From CAZFUY01 sp964522445 (GTDB lineage Bacteria; Pseudomonadota; Gammaproteobacteria; SZUA-229): DNA of 39,117 nt. The DNA lies in NCBI GenBank assembly GCA_964522445.1, contig CAZFUY010000013.1:1-39117 (forward strand), read 5' to 3'. Shown here in pieces: positions 24,250-32,337 of this stretch (positions within the stretch are counted from its first letter, which is position 1; each line of letters starts with the position of its first letter). The translations under genes and the position numbers were made by a program. The notes beneath the pieces were generated by a model, which worked only from the letters and a program-made list of their open reading frames with translations, ran no database searches and was not told where the DNA came from.

Positions 24250-25082
24250 TGGAACTGTGCGGACAGCAGGTGGGTTTAGATAAACCGTTTTTTCTATTTG
24301 CAGGCCCCTGTGTTATTGAAAGTGAGGCTATGGCAATGGAAACGGCGACTCAGTTAAAAGCCATTACTGAAAAATTAGGTATCCAGTTCGTTTACAAATC
24401 TTCTTTTGATAAAGCCAATCGTTCTTCAATGGATAGCTTCCGTGGTCTGGGTATGGCGGAAGGTTTACGCATTCTTCAAAAAGTAAAAGACGAAGTGGGC
24501 GTGCCTGTTATCACCGATGTACATGAAGATACGCCCATGGATGAAGTGGCTGATGTGGTTGATATTCTGCAAACACCGGCTTTTTTATGCCGTCAAACCA
24601 ATTTTATTTTAAAAGTCGCTTCAGCCGGTAGACCCGTGAATATCAAAAAGGGGCAGTTTATGGCGCCCTGGGATATGAAAAATGTGGTTGATAAAGCTAA
24701 ATCAACAGGTAATCAGCAGATCATGGTATGTGATCGTGGCGTGTCTTTTGGTTATAACAACCTTGTTTCTGATATGCGTGCCCTGGCCGTTATGCGTGAA
24801 ACGTATTGCCCGGTTGTATTTGATGCAACGCATTCAGTGCAGTTACCCGGCGGTCAGGGTGCAACTTCGGGTGGTCAGCGTGAGCATGTGCCGGTTTTGG
24901 CAAGAGCCGCTGTAGCCGCGGGTATTTCAGGTTTATTTATGGAAACACACCCAGAGCCAGAAAAGGCGCTGAGTGATGGCCCAAACGCCTGGCCTTTGCC
25001 TAAACTGGAAGCTTTGTTGTCACGATTAAAAGATATCGATGCGCTGGTAAAGAGCCAGCCATTTGAGGAAACACTGCTGTAA
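24249..25082 (+). CDS. kdsA: 3-deoxy-8-phosphooctulonate synthase
   Basis: This 277-residue enzyme condenses arabinose-5-phosphate with phosphoenolpyruvate to make Kdo-8-phosphate for lipopolysaccharide. Diagnostic segments are FFLFAGPCVIESEAMAM, YKSSFDKANRSS, TDVHED, CRQTNFILKVA, KKGQFMAPWDMKNV and FDATHSVQLPGG. The PEP/metal-site region CVIE and DATHS is intact. It is translationally coupled to pyrG by a TAATG overlap. A REP-like palindrome follows before eno. Confidence 0.98.
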   Translation: MELCGQQVGLDKPFFLFAGPCVIESEAMAMETATQLKAITEKLGIQFVYKSSFDKANRSSMDSFRGLGMAEGLRILQKVKDEVGVPVITDVHEDTPMDEVADVVDILQTPAFLCRQTNFILKVASAGRPVNIKKGQFMAPWDMKNVVDKAKSTGNQQIMVCDRGVSFGYNNLVSDMRALAVMRETYCPVVFDATHSVQLPGGQGATSGGQREHVPVLARAAVAAGISGLFMETHPEPEKALSDGPNAWPLPKLEALLSRLKDIDALVKSQPFEETLL

Positions 25083-25092
25083 AGAATTATAT

Positions 25093-25167
25093 TGTAGGAG
25101 CGGCTTTAGCCGCGATTTGTTATTAAAAGATATTTGTCTATAAATCGTGGCTAGAGCCGCTCCTACA
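25093..25167. repeat. REP-like palindrome, copy B, between kdsA and eno
   Basis: The arms at 25093-25116 and 25144-25167 match at 22 of 24 positions around a 27-base centre. The element starts 11 bases after the kdsA stop, inside what is usually one operon. In RNA it would form a strong hairpin and may uncouple kdsA from eno or stabilise the upstream mRNA. Confidence 0.85.
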
Positions 25168-25237
25168 AAGTATTGGAATTTAAGTAATAAACTAATTTAA
25201 CAATGTGCGCTAAGCGCTGGAAAACATTGAGGAAAAC

Positions 25238-26518
25238 ATGCCAAAAATTATTGAAATTATAGGTCGCGAAATTCTGGACTCACGTGGTAACCCAACCGTT
25301 GAAGCCGATGTTTGTCTGGAATGCGGTATACGAGGTCGAGCCGCTGTACCATCGGGTGCATCCACAGGTTCTCGAGAAGCTATTGAATTACGTGACGGTG
25401 ATAAAGATCGTTATATGGGCAAGGGCGTGACTAAAGCCGTTGCTAATATTAATGGTGAAATTCGTAAAGCATTAATGGGTATGGATGCGCGTGATCAGTT
25501 GCTACTTGATAAAGCGATGATCGATCTGGATGGTACTGATAATAAAGGTCGTTTAGGTGCAAATGCATTATTAGCTGTTTCTCTGGCCGCAGCACATGCG
25601 TCAGCTGCTTATGAAAAACAGTCACTTTATCAATATCTAGGGGGTGAAGAATTTACCTTGCCTGTGCCTATGATGAATATCATCAATGGTGGTTCGCACG
25701 CAGATAACAGTGTTGATTTGCAGGAATTTATGATTCTGCCTGTAGGTGCTCCCAGTTTTAAAGAAGCGCTGCGTTATGGAGCAGAAGTTTTTCATACACT
25801 GAAATCTGTACTAAAAGCTCGCGGCATGAATACATCAGTTGGAGATGAAGGTGGTTTTGCACCTAACCTGTCATCGAATGAAGAAGCGATTGAAGTGATT
25901 CTTGAAGCCATTGAAAAAGCAGGCTATAAAGCAGGCGAAGACATTTATTTGGGTATAGATGCGGCCAGCTCTGAATTTTACAAAGACGGTAAATACGACC
26001 TGGCTTCTGAAAATCGCATACTGACAGCCGAAGAAATGGTTGATTATCTGGCAGACTGGGTTAACAAATATCCCATTATCAGTATCGAAGATGCGCTGGA
26101 TGAAGGCGACTGGGAAGGCTGGGCATTATTAACTGAAAGATTGGGTGATAAAGTACAGCTGGTGGGCGATGATTTATTTGTAACCAATACCAAAATCTTT
26201 AAAGAAGGCATCGATAAAAATATAGCCAATTCTATTCTGATTAAACTGAACCAGATTGGTACTTTGTCAGAGACATTAGATGCTATCAATATGGCGCATG
26301 ATGCAGGCTACACGGCAGTTGTATCACACCGTTCAGGTGAGACAGAAGACAGCACAATAGCTGATTTATGTGTAGCGATGAATACAGGTCAGATTAAAAC
26401 AGGCTCATTATCGCGTTCTGACCGTATTGCTAAATATAATCAACTTTTACGCATTGAAGAAGCGTTGTGTGACAATGCAAAATACGCGGGCAAAGCCGCG
26501 TTTAAACATCTGGCTTAA
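25238..26518 (+). CDS. eno: enolase
   Basis: This 426-residue enzyme interconverts 2-phosphoglycerate and phosphoenolpyruvate. Clear signatures are EILDSRGNPTVEADV, AAVPSGASTGSREA, MMNIINGGSHADNSVDLQEF, VGDEGGFAPNL and ILIKLNQIGTLSET, followed by VVSHRSGETEDSTIADL. The metal-binding and catalytic segments (VGDEGG, SIEDALDEGDWEG, LVGDDLFVT) are intact. GAGGAAAAC precedes the ATG. ftsB follows by 10 bases, the usual gammaproteobacterial order. Confidence 0.98.
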   Translation: MPKIIEIIGREILDSRGNPTVEADVCLECGIRGRAAVPSGASTGSREAIELRDGDKDRYMGKGVTKAVANINGEIRKALMGMDARDQLLLDKAMIDLDGTDNKGRLGANALLAVSLAAAHASAAYEKQSLYQYLGGEEFTLPVPMMNIINGGSHADNSVDLQEFMILPVGAPSFKEALRYGAEVFHTLKSVLKARGMNTSVGDEGGFAPNLSSNEEAIEVILEAIEKAGYKAGEDIYLGIDAASSEFYKDGKYDLASENRILTAEEMVDYLADWVNKYPIISIEDALDEGDWEGWALLTERLGDKVQLVGDDLFVTNTKIFKEGIDKNIANSILIKLNQIGTLSETLDAINMAHDAGYTAVVSHRSGETEDSTIADLCVAMNTGQIKTGSLSRSDRIAKYNQLLRIEEALCDNAKYAGKAAFKHLA

Positions 26519-26528
26519 ATAGCATTCT

Positions 26529-26819
26529 GTGAAATGGATCATCATCATACTTATCAGTCTGATATTTATACTGCAGTACAGACTGTGGGTAGATGATGGC
26601 GGCATTCCTGAAGTGCTACATCTTCAGGACGAAGTGGCCACAATTAAGCAGGAAAAAGCCCGGCTTGAAGATCGTAATCAGGAATTACATGCGGAAGTGT
26701 CTGATCTGAAAAAAGGACTGGATGCGATTGAGGAAAGAGCCCGTAGTGAACTGGGCATGGTTGGCAAGGATGAAACCTTTTATCAGATTATTCAATCTCA
26801 GGATAAATCGAAAGATTAA
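26529..26819 (+). CDS. ftsB: cell division protein FtsB
   Basis: This 96-residue bitopic protein has a short cytoplasmic start (MKW), a membrane helix at about 3-16 (IIIILISLIFILQY) and a periplasmic coiled coil with heptad-like residues (EVATIKQEKARLEDRNQELHAEVSDLKKGLDAIEERAR). ELGMVGKDETFYQII is the family's conserved end. FtsB works with FtsL and FtsQ to activate septal peptidoglycan synthesis. The start is GTG 26529. Its position right after eno and ahead of ispD is characteristic. Confidence 0.95.
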   Translation: MKWIIIILISLIFILQYRLWVDDGGIPEVLHLQDEVATIKQEKARLEDRNQELHAEVSDLKKGLDAIEERARSELGMVGKDETFYQIIQSQDKSKD

Positions 26820-26941
26820 AGTTGTTGGTCACTATATGTTTGCGGTTAGTCATAAACAGACATCGTTCGATCCATCCCCAGGCAAATTAAGCAGCTTTTT
26901 AACTTTGATCGAGCAGGTCAGAGCAAACTCGAATACAATTT

Positions 26942-27679
26942 ATGACTAATAACCTAAAACTTAAAACTTTCTGGGCTGTTATCCCCGCAGCAGGTGTCGG
27001 CAAGCGCATGGCCGCTGACCGTCCAAAACAATATTTAAAGTTAGCAGATAAAACCGTCATAGAGCATAGCTTGCAGCGATTACTGGATCACCCATCTATA
27101 ACCGGGGTTGTTCTTTCTCTGGATGTTAATGACAGTTACTGGGAAGAATTATCGTATCAACATGACAAACCAGTGATGCTGGTTGATGGCGGCAAGGAGC
27201 GTTGTGATTCTGTTCTTAATGCACTAAAAGCCCTGCAAAGAAAATGTCAGCCAGAAACAGAGCATGAAATCTGGGTGCTGGTGCATGATGCGGCGCGCCC
27301 CTGTGTTCGAGCGGATGATCTTGGTAAACTAATTGATTCAGCCAGTGATGATAACCATGGTGGCTTACTGGCTTTGCCGGTGCGCGATACAATGAAACGG
27401 GCATCTGCTTCAAATAAAATTAGTTGTGTTCAGAAAACAGTTGATAGAGCGGGTTTGTGGCATGCTTTAACCCCTCAAATGTTCAAATTATCTTTATTGG
27501 TCGATGCTCTTGAAACAGCAGAAAAGAAGGGGCTTCATGTAACAGATGATGCATCTGCAATGGAGCTGGCAGGTTATGCTCCCATGCTTGTTGAAGGTCA
27601 TGAAGACAATATTAAAATTACTCGGCCATTTGATCTTGTTTTAGCTGATTTATATCTTCAGGAGCAATCTAATGTCTGA
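26942..27679 (+). CDS. ispD: 2-C-methyl-D-erythritol 4-phosphate cytidylyltransferase
   Basis: This 245-residue enzyme attaches CMP from CTP to methylerythritol phosphate in the non-mevalonate isoprenoid pathway. The nucleotide-binding start is AVIPAAGVGKRMAADRPKQYL (about 13-33, counting from the first Met); later motifs are VLVHDAARPCV and VTDDASAMELAG. The 122-base spacer from ftsB contains no gene. It overlaps ispF by eight bases. The CTP it needs is the product of pyrG in the same block. Confidence 0.97.
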   Translation: MTNNLKLKTFWAVIPAAGVGKRMAADRPKQYLKLADKTVIEHSLQRLLDHPSITGVVLSLDVNDSYWEELSYQHDKPVMLVDGGKERCDSVLNALKALQRKCQPETEHEIWVLVHDAARPCVRADDLGKLIDSASDDNHGGLLALPVRDTMKRASASNKISCVQKTVDRAGLWHALTPQMFKLSLLVDALETAEKKGLHVTDDASAMELAGYAPMLVEGHEDNIKITRPFDLVLADLYLQEQSNV

Positions 27680-28154
27680 TTTTCGCATTGGCCATGGTTA
27701 TGATGTTCATGCTTTTACAGAGGGTGATCATATTGTTTTGGGCGGTGTTAACATTCCACACAGTAAAGCCTTTAAAGCTCATTCTGATGGTGATGTATTG
27801 ATCCATGCAATCTGTGATGCCCTGTTAGGCGCTTTGGCGTTAGGTGATATTGGCCAACATTTTCCTGATACAGATGTGCGCTATAAGGGTGCTAATAGTC
27901 GAGATCTTTTATCTCATGTGATTAGTCTGATAACAGAAAAGGGCTTTAAGGTGGGAAATATGGATAGCACTATTATTGCCCAGACACCTAAAATGTCATC
28001 ACACATAGAAAATATGCAGACTAACCTTGCTAAAGATCTTCAGATTGATGTATCTCAGGTAAATATTAAGGCAACAACAACAGAAAATTTAGGTTTTGCC
28101 GGGCGTGAAGAAGGTATAGCCGCACACGCTGTTATTTTGTTGATAAGTTGCTAG
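27672..28154 (+). CDS. ispF: 2-C-methyl-D-erythritol 2,4-cyclodiphosphate synthase
   Basis: This 160-residue enzyme forms the cyclodiphosphate two steps after IspD. Metal ligands are seen in GHGYDVHAF (Asp11, His13) and in the downstream conserved HSDGDVLIHAICDALLGA. FPDTD, and a C-terminal TTTENLGFAGREEGIAAHA, are also characteristic. The family works as a homotrimer. It ends the housekeeping run, and a rho-independent terminator follows at 28225-28253. Confidence 0.97.
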   Translation: MSDFRIGHGYDVHAFTEGDHIVLGGVNIPHSKAFKAHSDGDVLIHAICDALLGALALGDIGQHFPDTDVRYKGANSRDLLSHVISLITEKGFKVGNMDSTIIAQTPKMSSHIENMQTNLAKDLQIDVSQVNIKATTTENLGFAGREEGIAAHAVILLISC

Positions 28155-28224
28155 TTTCTTATAAAAAAAGTCGCTATATAATTATTAATATCAATAAGTT
28201 AAATCATTTAGTTGTTCTAAACTG

Positions 28225-28253
28225 GCATGTTTGTTCAATAAACATGCTTTTTT
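28225..28253 (+). terminator. rho-independent terminator after ispF
   Basis: The perfect stem GCATGTTT/AAACATGC (28225-28232 and 28240-28247) has a seven-base loop and is followed by TTTTTT. It lies 71 bases after the ispF stop. Confidence 0.9.
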
Positions 28254-28267
28254 GAAATTAATCCCTT

Positions 28268-28306
28268 ATACTCGTTTCTTAAGGGGAGACTTTAAGAAAC
28301 GAGTAT
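28268..28306 (+). promoter_or_regulatory. 15-bp perfect inverted repeat touching the yqiA-like start codon
   Basis: Arms ATACTCGTTTCTTAA (28268-28282) and TTAAGAAACGAGTAT (28292-28306) match fully around the centre GGGGAGACT. The right arm ends one base before the ATG at 28307. The only good Shine-Dalgarno-like sequence (AAGGGGAG) lies at the loop, and the stem holds the bases right before the start. It may be a translational switch, or a DNA operator. Confidence 0.6.
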
Positions 28307-28915
28307 ATGCTGATATATATCCACGGTTTTAATAGTTCGCCAGAATCATTTAAAGCTAATCTGCTAAGGAAATTTGCGGATAAGGTTAATATTGGCCATC
28401 GTTTAGAAGTTCCTCAGCTATCACCTGAACCCATTAAAGCCATAAAACAGCTAGAAAAGCTGGTTAAAAAACAATCAACATCAACATTGATGAGACCCGG
28501 TTGCCGCCCCTGCTTAATTGGCAGTTCACTGGGAGGCTACTATGCAACCTTTCTGGCTGAGAAATATGACTGCCGAGTTGTGCTGGTTAATCCTGCTGTT
28601 AAACCCTATGAACTGTTTGATCAGTATCTGGGGAAAAATGAAAACTATTACACAGGAAAAGAATTTGAAATAACAATGGAGCATCTGCAACAGCTTCGAG
28701 ACATTGAAGTTGAGAAAATAACTAAACCTGATCGCTATCTAATGATGTTACAAACAGGTGATGAAATTTTAGATTATAAATTAGCCATAGAAAAATATGC
28801 GGCAGTACCCTCTATTGTTGAAGAAGGTGGAGGCCATGAATTCATGGGCTTTGACCGTCACCTTGAAACTGTATTAGCCTTCTGCGGTATAAATTGCCTT
28901 AGAAATTATTCGTAA
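28307..28915 (+). CDS. yqiA: YqiA-type alpha/beta-hydrolase esterase
   Basis: This 202-residue cytoplasmic protein belongs to the YqiA/YcfP group of small alpha/beta hydrolases. It begins MLIYIHGFNSSPESFKA, the oxyanion-hole side. The nucleophile lies in LIGSSLGGYYAT, the acid probably in MLQTGDEILDY, and the histidine in EEGGGHEFMGF. E. coli YqiA has esterase activity on short acyl esters. The start is fixed by the family's normal N-terminus, although the upstream ribosome site is unusual (see the inverted repeat directly before it). It stands alone after the ispF terminator. Confidence 0.85.
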   Translation: MLIYIHGFNSSPESFKANLLRKFADKVNIGHRLEVPQLSPEPIKAIKQLEKLVKKQSTSTLMRPGCRPCLIGSSLGGYYATFLAEKYDCRVVLVNPAVKPYELFDQYLGKNENYYTGKEFEITMEHLQQLRDIEVEKITKPDRYLMMLQTGDEILDYKLAIEKYAAVPSIVEEGGGHEFMGFDRHLETVLAFCGINCLRNYS

Positions 28916-28925
28916 GTGTAAAATC

Positions 28926-28959
28926 AAAGTATTTGACACAGAGGCACAAAGACGCAGAG
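28926..28959. repeat. dispersed repeat, GGCGC..GGCGCAGAG type, copy 2
   Basis: It matches 7477-7510 with about seven differences over 34 bases (TATTTGAC then GAGGCACAAAGACGCAGAG). It lies just after the esterase stop, before nagZ. Confidence 0.55.
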
Positions 28960-29009
28960 TTCTGTTTAGTCTAAATTAGAATCAAATCTTCTATAAAAAG
29001 GTATGCTTT

Positions 29010-30056
29010 ATGTCACTAGGCCCAGTTATGCTAGACCTGGCTGGAACATCTATTAGCCCAGAAGAACGTGAAATGATGCTGCACCCACAGGCAGGTGGCG
29101 TTATTTTATTCACGCGCAATTATGAATCCCCAGAACAAATTACTGAATTAATCAAAGAAATACATGCTTTGCGTAAGCCACATTTACTGGTGGCTGTTGA
29201 TCATGAAGGTGGGCGAGTGCAGCGTTTTAAAGATGGCTTTACTCATATACCGCCTGCTGCAGTTTATGGCGAAATATATAAATCAGATAAAAAAGCGGCT
29301 AAAAAAATGGCTGAATGCTGTGGCTGGCTAATGGCGGCAGAATGTCGAGCAGTGGGCATAGATTTAAGCTTTGCTCCTGTGCTGGATTTAGAACGAGGTG
29401 TGAGTGGTGTTATTGGTGATCGCTCCTTTAACCATAATCCCGAACGTGTTGCTGAACTGGCCAATGATTTTATGGCCGGCATGTTAAGAGCCGGGATGCA
29501 TGCAACAGGTAAGCATTTCCCTGGTCATGGCTCTATTAAAGAAGATTCTCATGTGGCGCATCCAGTCGATCAGCGTGAATTAAATGATATTATGATGGAA
29601 GATATTAAACCTTTTGAGCGCATGATCCATTTTGGGCTGGCGGCTATTATGCCCGCGCATGTGATCTATCCAGAAGTGGATGATAAACCAGCAGGTTATT
29701 CATCCATCTGGTTAAAAAATATTTTAAGAAACCAGCTTGGTTTTCAGGGCGTTATTTTTAGTGATGACTTAAGCATGGAGGCAGCGGGTGTTGCGGGTGA
29801 TTTTGCACAAAGAGCCAAAACAGCATTAGCGGCGGGATGTGATATGGTGCTGGTTTGCAATCACCCGGAAGCTGCGGCACAGGTATTAGAAAATCTTGGT
29901 GATTATTCTAATCCCGCATCACAATTACGTTTAGTGCGTATGCATGGGCACGGTGAATTAAATAGACGGGATTTAATGGCATCAGAAGAGTGGCAACAGG
30001 CAGTGGAACTGGTTAATCAAATTGATCAGAGTCCGGAGCTTGAGTTAGATATATAG
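29010..30056 (+). CDS. nagZ: beta-N-acetylhexosaminidase of peptidoglycan recycling
   Basis: This 348-residue glycoside hydrolase family 3 enzyme removes N-acetylglucosamine from anhydro-muropeptides in the cytoplasm. Signatures are VAVDHEGGRVQRF, DLSFAPVLDLERGVSGVIGDRSF, the KHFPGHG loop carrying the acid/base His, and FSDDLSMEAAG with the nucleophile Asp. It has no signal peptide, as expected for NagZ. AAAAGG lies upstream of the ATG. In many gammaproteobacteria it neighbours hpt-like genes, and here hpt is about 1.7 kb downstream. Confidence 0.95.
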   Translation: MSLGPVMLDLAGTSISPEEREMMLHPQAGGVILFTRNYESPEQITELIKEIHALRKPHLLVAVDHEGGRVQRFKDGFTHIPPAAVYGEIYKSDKKAAKKMAECCGWLMAAECRAVGIDLSFAPVLDLERGVSGVIGDRSFNHNPERVAELANDFMAGMLRAGMHATGKHFPGHGSIKEDSHVAHPVDQRELNDIMMEDIKPFERMIHFGLAAIMPAHVIYPEVDDKPAGYSSIWLKNILRNQLGFQGVIFSDDLSMEAAGVAGDFAQRAKTALAAGCDMVLVCNHPEAAAQVLENLGDYSNPASQLRLVRMHGHGELNRRDLMASEEWQQAVELVNQIDQSPELELDI

Positions 30057-30103
30057 TGATCTTTGCACGAGAGCAAGTTATAAAAAAAACTAACTGCACT
30101 TTT

Positions 30104-30192
30104 GTCATTCCTGCATGCTTTTGAGCAGGAATCTAGTGACTTTTAGTGCTTAAAATCACTGGATCTCGGCTCAAAAGCATACCGGGAAGACA
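30104..30192. repeat. long imperfect palindrome in the nagZ-mscS spacer
   Basis: The left part (GTCATTCCTGCATGCTTTTG..., GAATCTAGTGACTTTTAG) pairs with the right part (...ATCACTGGATCTCGG, CTCAAAAGCATACCGGGAAGAC) over about 40 bases with several mismatches; ATGCTTTTGAGC pairs exactly with GCTCAAAAGCAT. It resembles the dispersed GTCATTCC..GGAATGAC palindromes of many bacteria. Only one copy is seen here. Confidence 0.6.
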
Positions 30193-30273
30193 GTATTTGT
30201 TTAGTGTAAAGTTGCTATATAAGTTAAAAGTTAAAAAGGTAGAACTGCTTTATTGCAGATAAAAAATATAAGT

Positions 30274-31392
30274 ATGAATTTAAAAGAATTTACAAATCAA
30301 ATTAATCTATTTGGCGATGACTATGCGTGGATTGTGCAGGTATTTGTTGTTGTCTTTGTATCATTAGCGGTTAATTTTTTTCAAAAGCGTGCGCTTAATC
30401 GTATCCATAAAAAATTAGAAAAAACACATAATCCCTGGGATGATTTATTAATCGAATCATTAAAAAAACCCTTAACACTTTTAATCTGGTTATTGGGCTT
30501 AACATTTGCAGCTGGAATTGCACAACAGGAAAGTGGTGCAGCAATTTTTGAAGCCATTGATCCACTCCGAGATGTCAGTGTTATTGTTATTCTTGCCATT
30601 TTTCTTCTGCGAATGATTAAGGGCGCTGAAACTGTTTTTTTAATGAGAGAGTCTGAAACAGGCGAAAAAGATTTTGATAAACATACCGTTGAGGCCATTG
30701 CTAAATTATTTAGAGTATCAGTGTTGATTACAGCAGCTTTAGTGGTATTGCAGACAATGGGGTATAGCGTATCGGGTGTGCTGGCCTTTGGTGGCGTGGG
30801 TGGTATCGCTGTTGGTTTTGCCGCAAAAGATATGTTGGCTAACTTTTTTGGTGGTTTAATTATTTACCTTGATCGTCCTTTTAAAGTAGGTGACTGGATT
30901 CGTTCAGATGATCGTCAAATTGAAGGTACGGTAGAACATATTGGCTGGCGAGTTACCTGTATTCGTACTTTTGATAAACGTCCTTTATATGTACCCAATT
31001 CAGTGTTTACCAGTGTTGCAGTTGAAAACCCATCACGCATGACCAATAGACGAATTTATGAAACCATTGGCATACGTTATGATGATGCAAATAAATTGGC
31101 TACAATTGTAGATCAGGTTAAAGACATGCTGCTTAAGCATCCTGAAATAGATACTAAACAAACGATGATTGTTAACTTTAATAGTTTTGCTGCTTCGTCT
31201 ATTGATTTTTTTGTGTATACGTTTACCAAAACAACAGACTGGGTTAAGTTTCATGCCATAAAACAGGATGTACTTTTAAAAATTATGGAAATAATAGAGA
31301 AGCAGGGTGCTGAAATAGCATTTCCAACATCAACATTACATGTACAATCTATGCCCTCAATGATCCCGGAAACAGAGAAAAAAAATGGCTGA
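30274..31392 (+). CDS. MscS-family mechanosensitive channel
   Basis: The product is 372 residues from ATG 30274; TTG 30253, seven codons earlier, is an alternative. It has membrane helices near 20-40, about 65-85, 100-120 and 145-165, then the pore-lining/beta-domain signature GVLAFGGVGGIAVGFAAKD followed by FFGGLIIYLDRPFKVGDWI. A cytoplasmic alpha/beta domain runs to the end (SMIPETEKKNG). Such channels release small solutes under hypo-osmotic shock. It overlaps the DsrE gene by eight bases, so the two are coupled, which is an unusual partnership. Confidence 0.9.
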   Translation: MNLKEFTNQINLFGDDYAWIVQVFVVVFVSLAVNFFQKRALNRIHKKLEKTHNPWDDLLIESLKKPLTLLIWLLGLTFAAGIAQQESGAAIFEAIDPLRDVSVIVILAIFLLRMIKGAETVFLMRESETGEKDFDKHTVEAIAKLFRVSVLITAALVVLQTMGYSVSGVLAFGGVGGIAVGFAAKDMLANFFGGLIIYLDRPFKVGDWIRSDDRQIEGTVEHIGWRVTCIRTFDKRPLYVPNSVFTSVAVENPSRMTNRRIYETIGIRYDDANKLATIVDQVKDMLLKHPEIDTKQTMIVNFNSFAASSIDFFVYTFTKTTDWVKFHAIKQDVLLKIMEIIEKQGAEIAFPTSTLHVQSMPSMIPETEKKNG

Positions 31393-31753
31393 TAAATTAC
31401 TAGTTGTTATGGCGAATGCAAATATGGCAATACCTGCTGAATTTCAACCACCTTTATTGCAGGCAACTGTTGCTGCAGCCATGGGATATGATGTTGAAGT
31501 TTTATTAACGGGGCATGCAGGAAAGTTAGCTATAAAAGGCGAAGCTGAAAAACTGGTTTTTAAGGAAGAAGATAATCGCACAGTGCTTGATCATATTAAA
31601 GAAGCCAGAGAAGCCGGTGTATCATTTAAAGTTTGTACACCAGCACTGCAATTTTGGGGGGGGGATTTAATTGCAGAAATTGATGAGACAGTCGGTGGTG
31701 CTTACATTATAAATGAAGCCATGGATGATAATGTTGTGACGTTTACTTACTAA
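31385..31753 (+). CDS. cytoplasmic DsrE-family protein
   Basis: This 122-residue protein begins MADKLLVVMANANMA, the usual start of DsrE/DsrF-fold proteins, and has AAAMGYDVEVLLTGHAGKLA and VSFKVCTPALQFW. The Cys in KVCTPAL is the position used by sulfur-carrying relatives. There is no signal peptide. A run of nine G (31656-31664) lies inside the gene and encodes WGGD; a slip there would break the frame. It lies between the MscS channel and hpt. It is distinct from the two periplasmic DsrE domains at 8862-9581 and 10299-10739. Function unknown, with sulfur or redox handling likely. Confidence 0.85.
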   Translation: MADKLLVVMANANMAIPAEFQPPLLQATVAAAMGYDVEVLLTGHAGKLAIKGEAEKLVFKEEDNRTVLDHIKEAREAGVSFKVCTPALQFWGGDLIAEIDETVGGAYIINEAMDDNVVTFTY

Positions 31754-31755
31754 TT

Positions 31756-32322
31756 ATGTCGGTTACATCTCAGGAAGCCCAGCTTGTTTTAGATAATGCA
31801 GATCTAATTTATGATGCTGATGAAATTTCTAATGCATTAAATAAACTGGCGCTGGAAATTTCAGATCAGGTAAAAAAGGAAAATGATAATCAGCCCATTA
31901 TAGTTATCAGTGTAATGAATGGCGGCCTGGTTATTACCGGGCATTTGTTAACACGTTTTCAATTTCCTCTACAGGTTGATTTTATTCATGCAACAAGATA
32001 TCGAAATAAAACCACAGGTGGTGAGCTGGAATGGAAAGTAGAACCGCACCAGTCTATTAAAAATCGAACCTTACTGATTCTTGATGATATTCTCGATGAA
32101 GGTTATACATTAGATGCCATTATTGATTATTGTAAAGATAAGGGCGCAAAGAAAATTATTTCTGCTGTTCTGGTAGAAAAAAAACATGATAGAAGAAAGC
32201 CAGACGTTCAATGTGATTTTATTGGCTTAACGGTTGAAGATCGCTATGTTTTTGGTTTTGGCATGGACTACAAAAGCTATCATCGAAATTTAAATGCAAT
32301 ATATGCGGTTAGTGACAACTAA
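31756..32322 (+). CDS. hpt: hypoxanthine(-guanine) phosphoribosyltransferase
   Basis: This 188-residue enzyme joins hypoxanthine or guanine to PRPP. The PRPP-binding motif is TLLILDDILDEGYTLDAI, with an upstream VISVMNGGLVITGHLL and a later FIGLTVEDRYVFGFGMDY, all typical of purine phosphoribosyltransferases. It starts two bases after the DsrE stop and is followed 15 bases on by thioinosine phosphorylase. The neighbour makes hypoxanthine, so the pair forms a salvage step to IMP. Confidence 0.92.
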   Translation: MSVTSQEAQLVLDNADLIYDADEISNALNKLALEISDQVKKENDNQPIIVISVMNGGLVITGHLLTRFQFPLQVDFIHATRYRNKTTGGELEWKVEPHQSIKNRTLLILDDILDEGYTLDAIIDYCKDKGAKKIISAVLVEKKHDRRKPDVQCDFIGLTVEDRYVFGFGMDYKSYHRNLNAIYAVSDN

Positions 32323-32337
32323 TCTGAGGTGAATTAA

